Shown here piece after piece: positions 17,869 to 26,925 of a DNA stretch of 64,000 bases. Both the position numbers and the translations under genes were made by a program. The notes below the pieces were generated by a model. That model saw nothing but the letters and a program-made list of their open reading frames with translations. It made no database searches and had not been told where the DNA came from. The DNA is from an uncultured Bacteroidales bacterium (GTDB lineage: Bacteria; Bacteroidota; Bacteroidia; Bacteroidales; Bacteroidaceae), in assembly GCA_902778625.1 (NCBI GenBank), contig CACYYM010000008.1, positions 1 through 64,000 of the forward strand, read 5' to 3'. Each line of letters opens with the position of its first letter. Position 1 is the first letter of the stretch.

Positions 17869-18525
17869 TTAGGCTTTACTTTCCAAGTATTTCTTGAGGC
17901 CTTCGCGACGAAGTTTGCATGAGGGACAATGTCCGCAGCCGTCGCCCACGATGCCGTTGTAGCATGTTAGCGTGCGATAGCGAATAGTGTCGAGCACGCC
18001 AAGCTCGTCGGCAAGTGCCCAAGTCTGCTGCTTGTCGAGCCACATCAGAGGTGTGTGCAGACGGAACTGCTCGTCCATTGCAAGGTTGAGCGTCGTGTTC
18101 AGGCTCTTGATGAAGCCATCCCGGCAATCCGGGTAACCGCTGAAGTCTGCTTGCCCAACGCCCGTTATGACGTCGTAAATGCCGTGATTGCGTGCATAAA
18201 TGGCAGCGACAGAGATGAAGAAGAGATTCCTTCCAGGCACGAAAGTCGTGGGGTAGGGGTCGCCTTCTTTTCTCTCTGTTTCAATCTCGAGTTCTGTATT
18301 GGTCAGGCTGCAGTCTGGACTGAGTTGAGAGATGAAGCTGATGTCCATGCATTCCCAAGGTACGCCAGCCTCTTCGCAAAGTTGCTTTGCTATCTCAACC
18401 TCCAGAATGTGTCTCTGCCCATAACGGAAAGTGAGGGCTCGCACCTCGTCAAAGTGCTTGAGAGCCCAGTAAAGGCAAGTCGTGGAGTCTTGTCCGCCGG
18501 AAAGAACTACAAGAGCGTTGGTCAT
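17869..18525 (-). CDS. queC: 7-cyano-7-deazaguanine synthase QueC
   Basis: A 218-residue ATP-dependent enzyme converting 7-carboxy-7-deazaguanine to preQ0. The PP-loop is [12 protein letters not shown] at residues 6-17. The C-terminal zinc site has four cysteines in [16 protein letters not shown]. It sits 15 bp downstream of a secreted metallopeptidase-like gene and directly upstream of queF. The earlier steps (queD, queE) are not in this window. Confidence 0.96.
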   Translation of the reverse strand: MTNALVVLSGGQDSTTCLYWALKHFDEVRALTFRYGQRHILEVEIAKQLCEEAGVPWECMDISFISQLSPDCSLTNTELEIETERKEGDPYPTTFVPGRNLFFISVAAIYARNHGIYDVITGVGQADFSGYPDCRDGFIKSLNTTLNLAMDEQFRLHTPLMWLDKQQTWALADELGVLDTIRYRTLTCYNGIVGDGCGHCPSCKLRREGLKKYLESKA

Positions 18526-18540
18526 AATGCAAAAAATGAA

Positions 18541-19356
18541 TCAGTCTCCTACGGCCTTAATGTATTCTGCCCAAAGTGCGTCTGTCGTATTCTCGGGCTT
18601 GTCGCCAAGAATGTGCTTCATTGCTTTGTCCCAACTCCAAGGCTTGAGCTCAGCTGCAGAGCGGTTGAACTTGCGGATAAAGTCCTTATCCTTATTGAGT
18701 TGTAACCAGTAGAGGAAATAACCCGTTACGCGATAACCTTTGCGCCAAGAGTCTCCGCGCGTGCGATCTTTGCTGCTGAAGTCCTGATCGAAGCATCCGC
18801 AAGCCACACGAACTGCATCGGCAAGACCTTCGATGAAGAGCCAGTACTCACTCTTGCCATCATACTGTCCGCAACCTTCAGGAGAAAGCTGGTAAGCATG
18901 AGTCAACTCATGATAGAGGACGCCACGAGTCTCATAATCAAGGCGTAAGGTATCGTTTCCAGCGAAGCAACGCTCAATCCAATTTGTGCTGTAACGAATG
19001 CCAACATAATCGCCGCTTCCGTACTTCTCGCTGATGCCATTATAGTCCTTAATAGTATAAACGATACGCTTCAGGCGAGGCACATTCGAGTCTTTCGGTC
19101 CGTAATAAAGTGTCTGCAGCACGCGCAAGGCATTCTCTTGAATGTAGGGAACAGGATTGGGAATGATGCTGTGATAAATCCTTGAGCCTTCACTTTCGGG
19201 AGCTTCGTCGTGGAACTCAACATCTCCGGGATTGTAGTCCTTCCACTTCTTCTCCACCTTGATCGGAGCGTGGTACTTAGTGTCTTTGTAGATTGCTTGT
19301 GCTTGCATGCCAAAAGTAATAGCAGCTGCTGCGATGAGTGTGAATGTACGTTTCAT
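18541..19356 (-). CDS. Basic secretory protein (BSP/PF04450) family putative metallopeptidase
   Basis: A 271-residue exported protein: signal peptide 1-21 ending in GMQAQA. The HExxH zinc motif is in VLYHELTHAYQ (near residue 152), followed by a downstream Glu in FIEGLADAVRVACG. This is the layout of the basic secretory protein/plant BSP peptidase family. Substrate and activity are unproven. Its promoter lies just upstream. Since queC starts 15 bp after its stop, it heads an odd mixed operon with two queuosine genes. Confidence 0.82.
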   Translation of the reverse strand: MKRTFTLIAAAAITFGMQAQAIYKDTKYHAPIKVEKKWKDYNPGDVEFHDEAPESEGSRIYHSIIPNPVPYIQENALRVLQTLYYGPKDSNVPRLKRIVYTIKDYNGISEKYGSGDYVGIRYSTNWIERCFAGNDTLRLDYETRGVLYHELTHAYQLSPEGCGQYDGKSEYWLFIEGLADAVRVACGCFDQDFSSKDRTRGDSWRKGYRVTGYFLYWLQLNKDKDFIRKFNRSAAELKPWSWDKAMKHILGDKPENTTDALWAEYIKAVGD

Positions 19357-19395
19357 CTAGTTATTCTGAATTAAGTGTTAAACGTTTTGCGAGTG

Positions 19396-19403
19396 CAAAG
19401 GTA
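19396..19403 (-). promoter_or_regulatory. Bacteroidota promoter -7 box (BSP-queC-queF)
   Basis: Reverse strand reads TACCTTTG, 39 bp upstream of the BSP-family start codon. Confidence 0.6.
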
Positions 19404-19408
19404 TAATA

Positions 19409-19446
19409 AAAAGTTTAAAGTTTAGAGTTTAAAGTTTAGAGTTTAT
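19409..19446. repeat. TTTAAAGTTTAGAG low-complexity tandem repeat
   Basis: AAAGTTTAAAGTTTAGAG-type 14-bp units occur almost perfectly 2.5 times. A near-reverse-complement version (AACTTTAAACTCTAAACTTT) occurs in front of the DUF3127 gene at about 58843-58875. Both lie beside promoters. Confidence 0.7.
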
Positions 19447-19462
19447 ACTTATTTAAGGTAAT

Positions 19463-22198
19463 TTAAGTTAGTTTCGTTATAGGTTCGGCAGAATTGCGTT
19501 CTGCGGCGAGGGCTTTTTCGTGGTCTTCGAGCTGAACGGAGAGTCGTGCAATTTGCATCATCGTGTCGTTTCTTTGCTTGGTCAGGGTTTGCTGCTTTGA
19601 TGCGATACTTCCCTGAATGTCAGGCGATTGAGTATTGCATCGGCCATCTTCTGTATCGAGGGCGATGATGCGGCTGTTCAGGTCTTCCACCTTTGCTTGG
19701 CAGAGCAACATGTCCGTGCTGATTTGCTTCAAGTTACTTCGAATCTTGCTCCAATCTTTGCCGTCGACAAAGACTTCGTCGAGCTCGCCTTGTTGTACAG
19801 GTGGATGTTGCAGGTTGAAGGCATGCATCCAGAGGTCGAGCTTCTCGTTCAGTTCCTTTTGTTCGCCTTCAAGCCTTTCAATATGTGCCAGATAGTAGTC
19901 GTGTCGGCCTTGCATAATGTCATTGTCGTGCCGGATGACTTTCATCTTTTCGCGCTCGTCTTCGTAGAGTTCTTGGGCAGATATTACGGATTGTAAATGC
20001 TTCTGGTGCAAAGTCTTGGCATCACGTTCTGGAATTATTTGTTGATATGTTTTCTGGTTTTCAGCCTTTCTGCCTTCGAGGTTTTCTGCCTGCTTTGAGA
20101 TGACTTGTAATGAGCGGGCAAACGCCTGCAACTGAGTTTTCATGCCTTCCAGGTTTGTCTTTTCCACATCGAGGGCAGCTTGCTTCGTCGTAATCTCCTG
20201 TTCTGTAGCGAACCAATCGGTGCAGAGTTTCTGTATTTGTTCGTAGAGTTGCTCAGGGCTTCTTTGCCAAACGGAATACCAATCTTTCAGGGTAATTGCA
20301 GCCTGCATGTTTTCGTAGATGCGTGTGAACTGCTTGTTGACACTTTCGAGCTGAATGCCAGTCTGTTCCACTTCACGGCTTAGCACTTGCAAGCCTGTAT
20401 TGAGTTCGCTGAGTCGCACGTTCACCTCGCTCTTTTTCTGCTCCAGCTTCTGCAGCTCTTCGCTTATCTTTGCGATGCTGCTTTGATGGAAGGTGAAGGT
20501 CTCGAGCTCCTTTTCGGCCTTTTCTGCATCACGGCTCACGTTTTCGATGAACTGGCGGAGCAATGCTGTTCTGGCGTCGAGGTTTGTGCTTTCGGAGCAT
20601 TCAATGAAAGTTGGGTCGAGATCGGCATAAATTTTCCACTCCTGCACGTCTTCGTTCTGGCGGATTCGAATGGCATTAAGTGCTTCCTCTTCGGCACTGA
20701 GCTGCCCCTTCGCAGTTGCCAGTTCTGCTTGCATTTCAGAGAGTTGTTGAGCTTTTGCATTGGACTCAGAAGCCAGCATCTCGTAGTCGGTTTTCATCTC
20801 TCCGATGAGTTTGCTCTGGTCGAGCATTGTGTCGCTATGATAAGGATGATGTGTGGCTCCGCAGACCGAGCAGCTCACGCCTTCTTTCAGGTCGGCTCGA
20901 AGCTGGATGATGTCCTGTCCTTTACTCAGCAGATAAGTGTATTCCTTTTCCTTGCAGAGTCTCGAAGCCTTTCCTGCCTCGTCTTCGAGCTGACGGACAT
21001 TATCTTCCAAATGCTGGATGTTCAATCGTAGTTGCGTCACCTTCTTGCTCTTCTCTTCAATGCTCTCGTAGCCAGTACTGATGCGCTTCCAGAGTGATAG
21101 GGCAGAGCGCAGTTGTCCGCGACGTCCTTTCAGTTGAAGTGCCCTTTCCTGAAGCATCAGACCGTCCTGACCTTGAATGTATGAGCGGTGCATACTCAGC
21201 TCTGCTTCGGCCGTTTCAGTCTGCGAAACGAGGTCTTGGTACTGACCGAAAGCCTTTCCCAGTAATTCGTTCTCCTCGTTCTGTCGTTTGATAGCTTGCT
21301 GGCGTTTCAGCTGAACGTCTGTGCGGCGCTTCGCCCTGTCTTCCAGGTGCCTGAGTTGCAAGAGGATTGCTTCGCCGTGCTTGAGCATATTCTCATGAAT
21401 CTCCATGCTCTGACGCTTTGAGCGAAGCTTTTCGAGCTCGCCAGAAAGAGCCGCTGTTGCCTTTTCTTTCTCGGCTGTCATCGAGGAAAGTACGGTCATC
21501 TCTTCCTTAATCTTATTTTGATAGTCGAGCAGGAACTGGATCTCGGCATCGATGGACTCGTTGGCTCCAGTCAGATGATAAGCTGTGCAGACGTGGTCGA
21601 AGGCATTTTGCAGGTTTGCGGTGGCATTCCTAAGTTGTTCACGAGCTTGTCCTTCGCGCTTCTCCTGGTCGGCCATCTTTTGGCGGTTCGCTTCGGTTTC
21701 TCGCTCCAAGACAGATAGTCCGCGCTTGTCCCTGCCAATCTGGTCCTTTACGACCGCAAGCTTCTGATAAGTGCCGTGAATGCCCTCGAATTGGTCGTAG
21801 CGCTCTAGCATGCTCAAGTCGTTCTGATAGATGGCTTTCTGCTTGCCAAGCTCGAACAGACGTTTCTTTTCGCGTTCAAGAGCCATATTCGTCTCGTTGA
21901 ACCGTCGCAACCATTGTTGCTGAGCTTGCAGACGTCCGAGGCTCTCTTCGAGCCCTTGCAACTTCGTCTCTGCCAAGCGCTTGGCATCTTTCACGCGTTG
22001 CAATTGCGTTGAGTTCAGGATGCGAGAATCGTGTTTCATTCTTTCGTTCGTAACCAGTTCCTCGAGGTTGAAGTTTATCCCGCCATCCGCCTGCTCTGGC
22101 AGTTCAATCCTTACTTCCTGACTCTCTTGGGGCTGCTTCTCAATAGGAGTTCCCGGGTTCGTGCTCTTGTCTTTTTTCTTAAAGAAATTCATCGTCAT
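19463..22198 (-). CDS. Headless SbcC/Rad50-like zinc-hook coiled-coil protein
   Basis: A 911-residue, almost entirely alpha-helical protein with long heptad-rich coiled coils on both sides of CSVCGATHHPY. Cys443 and Cys446 fall at the midpoint of the chain. The CxxC followed by HxP-type residues is the zinc hook of SbcC/Rad50, which dimerises two coiled-coil hairpins through one zinc. Unlike SbcC, neither end has a Walker A, signature or Walker B motif: the N-terminus is a short charged leader (MTMNFFKKKDKS) and the C-terminus ends in plain coiled coil. No partner nuclease (sbcD) is adjacent. It has its own promoter and is monocistronic. Its role is unknown; tethering or competition with SbcCD is speculation. 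Confidence 0.85.
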   Translation of the reverse strand: MTMNFFKKKDKSTNPGTPIEKQPQESQEVRIELPEQADGGINFNLEELVTNERMKHDSRILNSTQLQRVKDAKRLAETKLQGLEESLGRLQAQQQWLRRFNETNMALEREKKRLFELGKQKAIYQNDLSMLERYDQFEGIHGTYQKLAVVKDQIGRDKRGLSVLERETEANRQKMADQEKREGQAREQLRNATANLQNAFDHVCTAYHLTGANESIDAEIQFLLDYQNKIKEEMTVLSSMTAEKEKATAALSGELEKLRSKRQSMEIHENMLKHGEAILLQLRHLEDRAKRRTDVQLKRQQAIKRQNEENELLGKAFGQYQDLVSQTETAEAELSMHRSYIQGQDGLMLQERALQLKGRRGQLRSALSLWKRISTGYESIEEKSKKVTQLRLNIQHLEDNVRQLEDEAGKASRLCKEKEYTYLLSKGQDIIQLRADLKEGVSCSVCGATHHPYHSDTMLDQSKLIGEMKTDYEMLASESNAKAQQLSEMQAELATAKGQLSAEEEALNAIRIRQNEDVQEWKIYADLDPTFIECSESTNLDARTALLRQFIENVSRDAEKAEKELETFTFHQSSIAKISEELQKLEQKKSEVNVRLSELNTGLQVLSREVEQTGIQLESVNKQFTRIYENMQAAITLKDWYSVWQRSPEQLYEQIQKLCTDWFATEQEITTKQAALDVEKTNLEGMKTQLQAFARSLQVISKQAENLEGRKAENQKTYQQIIPERDAKTLHQKHLQSVISAQELYEDEREKMKVIRHDNDIMQGRHDYYLAHIERLEGEQKELNEKLDLWMHAFNLQHPPVQQGELDEVFVDGKDWSKIRSNLKQISTDMLLCQAKVEDLNSRIIALDTEDGRCNTQSPDIQGSIASKQQTLTKQRNDTMMQIARLSVQLEDHEKALAAERNSAEPITKLT

Positions 22199-22211
22199 TC
22201 AAATTTGCCTG

Positions 22212-22219
22212 CAAAGTTA
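22212..22219 (-). promoter_or_regulatory. Bacteroidota promoter -7 box (zinc-hook gene)
   Basis: Reverse strand reads TAACTTTG, 13 bp before the start codon. Confidence 0.65.
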
Positions 22220-22261
22220 CGAAAAAAAGTTAAGAATTAAGAAAGGTGCATCAAGATTTTT

Positions 22262-22312
22262 AACGTGTTACGCTGGCCATCGTAACGTGTAATGTTTGGC
22301 ATTATAACTAGC
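22262..22312 (-). repeat. Array C: short 22-bp phased repeat, inverted orientation
   Basis: CGTGT at 22264-22268 and 22286-22290 are 22 bp apart, in the contexts TAACGTGTTACG and TAACGTGTAATG. A degenerate third slot (AACTAGCTGT) is at 22306-22315. This is the smallest array in the window. Confidence 0.8.
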
Positions 22313-22331
22313 TGTGCTTCGAATCACACTG

Positions 22332-22339
22332 CAAAGGTA
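22332..22339 (-). promoter_or_regulatory. Possible distal minus-strand promoter reading through array C
   Basis: Reverse strand reads TACCTTTGCAG, the same form as other promoters here. It lies 134 bp upstream of the zinc-hook gene, so a transcript from it would include array C in its leader. Confidence 0.4.
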
Positions 22340-22431
22340 CGGCGTTTTTTCTACGCTGCCAAATTTCAGCACTCGAATTGGGGCGTTTTCAGCACGAATT
22401 TGAGTGATTTTTGCAACCCGCTGAAAATCAG

Positions 22432-22682
22432 GCCTGTACAAACGCACAAACAGTACAAGCAAAAAAGGGACACACGTTGGTTCGCTATTATATATTATTA
22501 TTAATAATTACATTACTTAACTATTATATATATTTAATTGCACTTCCGTTTGTCTCAAAATCGGTTGTACGTTTTGTGTGGTTGTACGGATTTCCTTTTT
22601 CTGCGTCATGAGGTCAAGCCCGTACAAACGTACAAACCGTACAAACCATACAAGCAAAAAAAGACAGGTTGGTTTTGCTATC
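22432..22682. repeat. Duplicated GTACAAA-rich element with inverted copy between
   Basis: Copy 1 (22432-22488) and copy 2 (22618-22681) share the order GTACAAACG, GTACAAGCAAAAAA, then GTTGGTT and GCTAT. GTACAAAC blocks recur at 8-9 bp in copy 2. The segment 22563-22589 (GTTGTACGTTTTGTGTGG) is a related sequence in reverse orientation, able to pair with copy 2. Confidence 0.75.
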
Positions 22683-22696
22683 TCGGAATTAATTCG

Positions 22697-22704
22697 TAAA
22701 TTTG
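22697..22704 (+). promoter_or_regulatory. Bacteroidota promoter -7 box (hisS operon)
   Basis: TAAATTTG lies 28 bp before the hisS ATG. Confidence 0.6.
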
Positions 22705-22732
22705 CACGCAAATTTGAATAAACGAACAGATT

Positions 22733-24088
22733 ATGGCTCAGAAACCAAGTATTCCAAAAGGTACGCGAGACTTCGGTCCAGCCGAAATGGCAAGGCGTAA
22801 CTATATTTTTAATACGATTCGCGAGGTCTATTCCCTCTATGGCTTTGAGCAAATAGAGACTCCTGCCATGGAAAACCTCTCAACCCTTATGGGAAAATAT
22901 GGCGAAGAAGGCGACAAACTGCTCTTCAAGATTCTTAATAGTGGCGATTTCCTTCGTGGAATCAGCCCAGACGACCTTGCAAACGGCGCAACTGGTCACC
23001 TCGCAGCTCAACTTTGCGAAAAAGGCTTACGATATGACCTGACCGTTCCCTTTGCGCGTTATGTCGTTCAGCATAGGGAAGAGTTGACCTTGCCGTTCCG
23101 TCGCTATCAGATTCAACCGGTTTGGCGTGCCGACCGTCCGCAGAAGGGACGCTATCGCGAGTTCTATCAATGCGATGCAGACGTGGTTGGCAGTGACTCC
23201 CTGCTTTGCGAAGTAGAATTAATGCAGATTATCGATACCGTGTTCCAGCGATTTGGCATTCGCGTCTGCATCAAAATCAACAACCGCAAAATCCTTAGCG
23301 GCATAGCTGAAATGATTGGTGAGGCCGACAAGATTGTGGACATTACCGTTGCCATCGATAAGCTCGACAAGATAGGGCTCGATGCCGTGAACGAAGAACT
23401 GCGCGAGGACGGCATCAGCGAGGAAGCTATCCAGAAGCTTCAGCCCATCATCAACCTGAGCGGAACGAATGCCGAGAAGATTGCCACAATGCGCGAAGTG
23501 CTGGCCGGCAGCGAAGTGGGGCAGAAAGGCATAGACGAAGTGGAATACGTCATCTCTAAACTCTCAACTCTACACTCTCAACTGGAATTAGACTTGACCT
23601 TGGCTCGCGGACTCAACTACTATACGGGCTGCATCTTCGAGGTCAAGGCGCTGGACGTTGAGATTGGCAGCATAACAGGCGGCGGCCGATACGACAATCT
23701 GACCGGCATCTTCGGTATGCCTGGCTTGAGCGGTGTTGGCATCAGCTTTGGCGCAGACCGAATCTATGATGTCCTGAATCAGCTCGGCCTCTATCCCGAA
23801 GCTGTCACGACCGCCACACAACTGCTCTTCATCAACTTCGGCGATAAGGAGACTGCCTACTCTCTTCCCATCATCGCCAAGCTTCGCGGACAAGGCATCC
23901 GTTGCGAGATATATCCAGATGCCGCCAAAATGAAGAAGCAGATGCAGTACGCTAACCAGAAAGCGATTCCTTTCGTCGCTATGACTGGCGAAACGGAAAT
24001 GGCCGCAGGAAAGGTGATGCTCAAGAACATGACAAGTGGCGAACAACAGCTCGTTTCGCCTGAAGAACTGGCAAGCATCATTCTTTGA
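22733..24088 (+). CDS. hisS: Histidyl-tRNA synthetase
   Basis: A 451-residue class II synthetase that charges tRNA-His. Motif 2 is visible around [29 protein letters not shown], and the histidine-specific segment [14 protein letters not shown] precedes motif 3 ([11 protein letters not shown]). The C-terminal anticodon-binding domain begins near residue 355. It heads a run of six same-strand genes with short gaps or overlaps. Confidence 0.97.
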   Translation: MAQKPSIPKGTRDFGPAEMARRNYIFNTIREVYSLYGFEQIETPAMENLSTLMGKYGEEGDKLLFKILNSGDFLRGISPDDLANGATGHLAAQLCEKGLRYDLTVPFARYVVQHREELTLPFRRYQIQPVWRADRPQKGRYREFYQCDADVVGSDSLLCEVELMQIIDTVFQRFGIRVCIKINNRKILSGIAEMIGEADKIVDITVAIDKLDKIGLDAVNEELREDGISEEAIQKLQPIINLSGTNAEKIATMREVLAGSEVGQKGIDEVEYVISKLSTLHSQLELDLTLARGLNYYTGCIFEVKALDVEIGSITGGGRYDNLTGIFGMPGLSGVGISFGADRIYDVLNQLGLYPEAVTTATQLLFINFGDKETAYSLPIIAKLRGQGIRCEIYPDAAKMKKQMQYANQKAIPFVAMTGETEMAAGKVMLKNMTSGEQQLVSPEELASIIL

Positions 24089-24113
24089 AATTTGAAATTT
24101 AAATTTTGAATTG

Positions 24114-24818
24114 ATGGTTGCCCTTTATCTCATACCTGTTACGCTTGGCGAGACTTCGATTGAGCAAGTCCTGCCTTCGTATAACCATGAGATTATTATG
24201 GGCATACGTCACTTCATCGTCGAAAACATCCGCTCTGCCCGTCGCTTCCTTCGACAGACAGATAGGGAGTTTCCCATCGACGATTGCACGTTCTTCGAGA
24301 TGGGCAAACATGCAGACGAAAAGCTTTTCAGCCAGTACTTGCAGCCATTAAGAGAAGGCAAACCTGTTGGCGTCATTAGCGAAGCAGGTTGTCCAGCCGT
24401 TGCAGACCCGGGAGCTGATATCGTCGGCATTGCTCAAAGAGAAGGCTTGCGAGTCGTTCCACTTGTGGGACCAAACAGCATGATTATGGCCGTTATGAGT
24501 AGCGGACTTGGTGGACAATGCTTTGCCTTCAATGGCTATCTGCCCGTCGAACCAGTTGACCGCGCAAAACGGCTCAAGATGCTCGAGACAAGGGCTTGGA
24601 CAGAGGGACAAACGCAACTCTTCATCGAAACGCCTTATCGCAACCAAAAGATGTTCCAGTCGCTCCTCACCAGCCTTCGTCCACAAACACGACTCTGTAT
24701 TGCAGCCGGCATCACAACCAAGGATGAATATATCCGCACCCTTCGCATCTCGGAATGGAAGAACACGAAACTGCCCGACCTGAGCAAAGTGCCGGCAATT
24801 TTCCTAATTAACAAGTAA
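24114..24818 (+). CDS. RsmI-like SAM-dependent methyltransferase (tetrapyrrole methylase fold)
   Basis: A 234-residue protein with the RsmI/uroporphyrin-III methylase fold: ALYLIPVTLGE at the N-terminus, then GVISEAGCPAVADPGADIV, the SAM-binding block typical of RsmI, and PLVGPNSMIMAVMSSG. It is shorter than canonical RsmI, which methylates 16S rRNA C1402, and in this phylum a second short paralogue is common, so the exact target is left open. I took ATG 24114 rather than the TTG just before it. Its TAA overlaps the next ATG by 1 bp. Confidence 0.85.
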   Translation: MVALYLIPVTLGETSIEQVLPSYNHEIIMGIRHFIVENIRSARRFLRQTDREFPIDDCTFFEMGKHADEKLFSQYLQPLREGKPVGVISEAGCPAVADPGADIVGIAQREGLRVVPLVGPNSMIMAVMSSGLGGQCFAFNGYLPVEPVDRAKRLKMLETRAWTEGQTQLFIETPYRNQKMFQSLLTSLRPQTRLCIAAGITTKDEYIRTLRISEWKNTKLPDLSKVPAIFLINK

Positions 24819-25909
24819 TGAAGTACTCAATCATAGTTCCCGTATATAATCGTCCGGACGAAGTCGATGAACTGCTCCAAAGCCTTACAGAACAGACGCT
24901 CAAGGACATGGAGGTCATCATCGTTGAGGATGGTTCGAGCCAGCCTTGCGAGAATATCGTCCATCGCTATGCCGGCAAGCTTCAACTTCGTTATTATACA
25001 AAAGAGAATAGCGGACCTGGACAGACGCGAAACTTCGGAGCAGAGCATAGCCAAGGCGAGTATCTCATCTTCCTCGATAGCGATTGTGTCTTGCCTCCCG
25101 ACTTTCTGAAAGTGGTTGACGAAGAGCTGAAACGGAAGGATTGCGATGCTTGGGGCGGACCAGACAGGGCTCACGCAAGCTTCACAAATGTGCAGAAGGC
25201 CATCAGTTACAGCATGACTTCGTTCCTCACGACTGGCGGTATTCGTGGCGGCAAAAAGCAGATGGATAGGAAGTTCTATCCGCGCTCGTTCAATATGGGC
25301 ATTCGCCGCAGCCTTTACCGTCAATTGGGCGGTTTCTCGTCCATGCGTTTCGGCGAGGATATTGACTTGAGTCTGCGCATCTACAAGAGCGGAGCAAGTT
25401 GCCGACTCTTCCCTGAAGCTTGGGTTTGGCACAAACGACGCACCGATTTTAAGAAATTTTTCAAGCAAGTTCACAACTCTGGTATTGCCCGCATTAACTT
25501 GATGAAGCGTCATCCGGGAAGCCTGAAGCTTGTGCATCTCTTGCCAGCAGTCTTTACGATTGGAACGTTCCTTTGCCTGTTGCTTTTCCTCGTTGGACTG
25601 TTCTTCGCAGGCATCGGGCTTTATACTGGCTTTTTCGGTGGCACAGGCTGTAACATGGGACTCATCGTCGCTTTCTTGGGCGCAGCATTAATACTCCTTG
25701 CTTTGTTGCCTCTCCTGCTCTTCTCGTTGCTCGTCTTTATCGACAGCTCTATTCGAAACGGCAGTATTAAGATAGGAATCCTCTCCATTTGGGCAAGCTT
25801 CATTCAGCTCATCGGTTACGGCACAGGTTTCATCCGTGCTTGGTGGCTGAGATGTGTGTGTGGCAGAAACGAAGAACTACAGGCTTTCAAAGAGAATTTC
25901 TACGAATGA
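24818..25909 (+). CDS. Membrane glycosyltransferase family 2
   Basis: A 363-residue GT2 enzyme. The N-terminal GT-A domain has IIVPVYNRPDEV, VEDGSS and the metal-binding LDSDCV motif. Catalytic-region residues include a GEDIDLS motif near 186. Two to three membrane segments follow from about 245 to 345. This is the polyprenyl- or lipid-acceptor type that acts at the inner membrane in surface polysaccharide synthesis; the acceptor is unknown. It overlaps radC by 4 bp (ATGA). Confidence 0.87.
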   Translation: MKYSIIVPVYNRPDEVDELLQSLTEQTLKDMEVIIVEDGSSQPCENIVHRYAGKLQLRYYTKENSGPGQTRNFGAEHSQGEYLIFLDSDCVLPPDFLKVVDEELKRKDCDAWGGPDRAHASFTNVQKAISYSMTSFLTTGGIRGGKKQMDRKFYPRSFNMGIRRSLYRQLGGFSSMRFGEDIDLSLRIYKSGASCRLFPEAWVWHKRRTDFKKFFKQVHNSGIARINLMKRHPGSLKLVHLLPAVFTIGTFLCLLLFLVGLFFAGIGLYTGFFGGTGCNMGLIVAFLGAALILLALLPLLLFSLLVFIDSSIRNGSIKIGILSIWASFIQLIGYGTGFIRAWWLRCVCGRNEELQAFKENFYE

Positions 25910-26586
25910 AGACAATAAAAGACTGGGCTCCAGAAGACCGACCGCGCGAAAGGCTCCTTGCAAATGGAGCTGATACGCTGAGCAAAGCCGAGCTGCTTGC
26001 CATCTTGATTGGAAGCGGTGTGCCAGGCAAGTCGGCTGTCGATATTATGCGAACGATGCTTTCCGATTATGGCGACAGTCTGATGAATTTGAGCAAAGCT
26101 TCCGTTCAGGACTTGATGCGTTATCCGGGAATAGGCGAGGCGAGGGCTGTTACGATTGTCGCGGCTTGTCAGCTTACCAACCAGCGCCTCAAGGAAGCCC
26201 TTCCTCAACGCATGCACATCAAGACTTCTGCTGATGCCTTCGAATATTTCCGCCCACGAATGCAAGACCTTACCATTGAGGAGTGTCATTTGCTTCTACT
26301 CGATCAAGGCATGAAAGTCAAGAACTCCGTTTTGCTTAGCAGAGGAGGCATAGCAGGAGCCTCAGTCGATGTGCGTTGCCTGTTGCGCGAAGCTCTTCTG
26401 GGCCAAGCTGTTGCAGTCGTGCTTTGCCACAACCATCCAAGCGGAAGGACCCAGCCAAGTCGTGATGACGACTATCTTACCAAGAAAGCTGCCGAGGCTT
26501 GTAGTGCCGTCAGCATCCGCTTCGTAGACCATATCATCTTTGCTGGCGATAATTATTATAGTTATCAGGAAAATGGAAAACTCTGA
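25906..26586 (+). CDS. radC: RadC family JAB-domain protein
   Basis: A 226-residue protein: an N-terminal helix-hairpin-helix-type segment (YPGIGEARA) and a C-terminal JAB/MPN metalloprotease-like domain with the complete CHNHPSGRTQPSRDD motif. The start is set by similarity (MKTIKDWAPEDRPRERL) and by the ATGA overlap with the glycosyltransferase. Despite the name, a repair role is not well supported for the family. Confidence 0.93.
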   Translation: MKTIKDWAPEDRPRERLLANGADTLSKAELLAILIGSGVPGKSAVDIMRTMLSDYGDSLMNLSKASVQDLMRYPGIGEARAVTIVAACQLTNQRLKEALPQRMHIKTSADAFEYFRPRMQDLTIEECHLLLLDQGMKVKNSVLLSRGGIAGASVDVRCLLREALLGQAVAVVLCHNHPSGRTQPSRDDDYLTKKAAEACSAVSIRFVDHIIFAGDNYYSYQENGKL

Positions 26587-26893
26587 ACTAAAGATGCAAG
26601 AACGGGTTATTGAAGTGCTGAAGACCGTCTTCGACCCTGAAATACCTGTCAACATATACGACCTTGGGCTTATCTATCGCATAGAGTTGAGCGAGGACAA
26701 TACAGAACTTAGCGTCGATATGACGTTGACTGCGCCCAATTGCCCTGCTGCCGACTTCATCGTTGAAGATGTCAGGCAAAAGCTCGAAACGATTACTGGC
26801 ATCAAGAAGGTCGAAGTCAATCTTGTCTTTGAGCCAGAATGGGACAAGGACTTGATGAGCGAAGAAGCAAAAATGGAACTCGGATTCCTTTAG
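26573..26893 (+). CDS. DUF59/MIP18-family iron-sulfur assembly protein (SufT/PaaD-like)
   Basis: A 106-residue protein with the family signature VFDPEIPVNIYDLGLIY and the conserved Cys in LTAPNCPAAD, followed by KKVEVNLVFEPEWDKDLMSEEAK. Such proteins help mature Fe-S clusters. It overlaps radC by 14 bp. The start could alternatively be the Met seven residues later (MQERV). Confidence 0.92.
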   Translation: MENSELKMQERVIEVLKTVFDPEIPVNIYDLGLIYRIELSEDNTELSVDMTLTAPNCPAADFIVEDVRQKLETITGIKKVEVNLVFEPEWDKDLMSEEAKMELGFL

Positions 26894-26925
26894 TCATTCA
26901 AAATTTATAACTCCAAAATTCAAAA

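Larger units (their letters stand above)
22199..22732. other. Divergent 534-bp intergenic region
   Basis: Contains, in order: the promoter of the coiled-coil gene, array C, a second minus-strand TACCTTTG box, two copies of a GTACAAA-rich element with an inverted relative between them, and the hisS promoter. I see no convincing gene; short open frames here lack conservation features. Confidence 0.7.
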
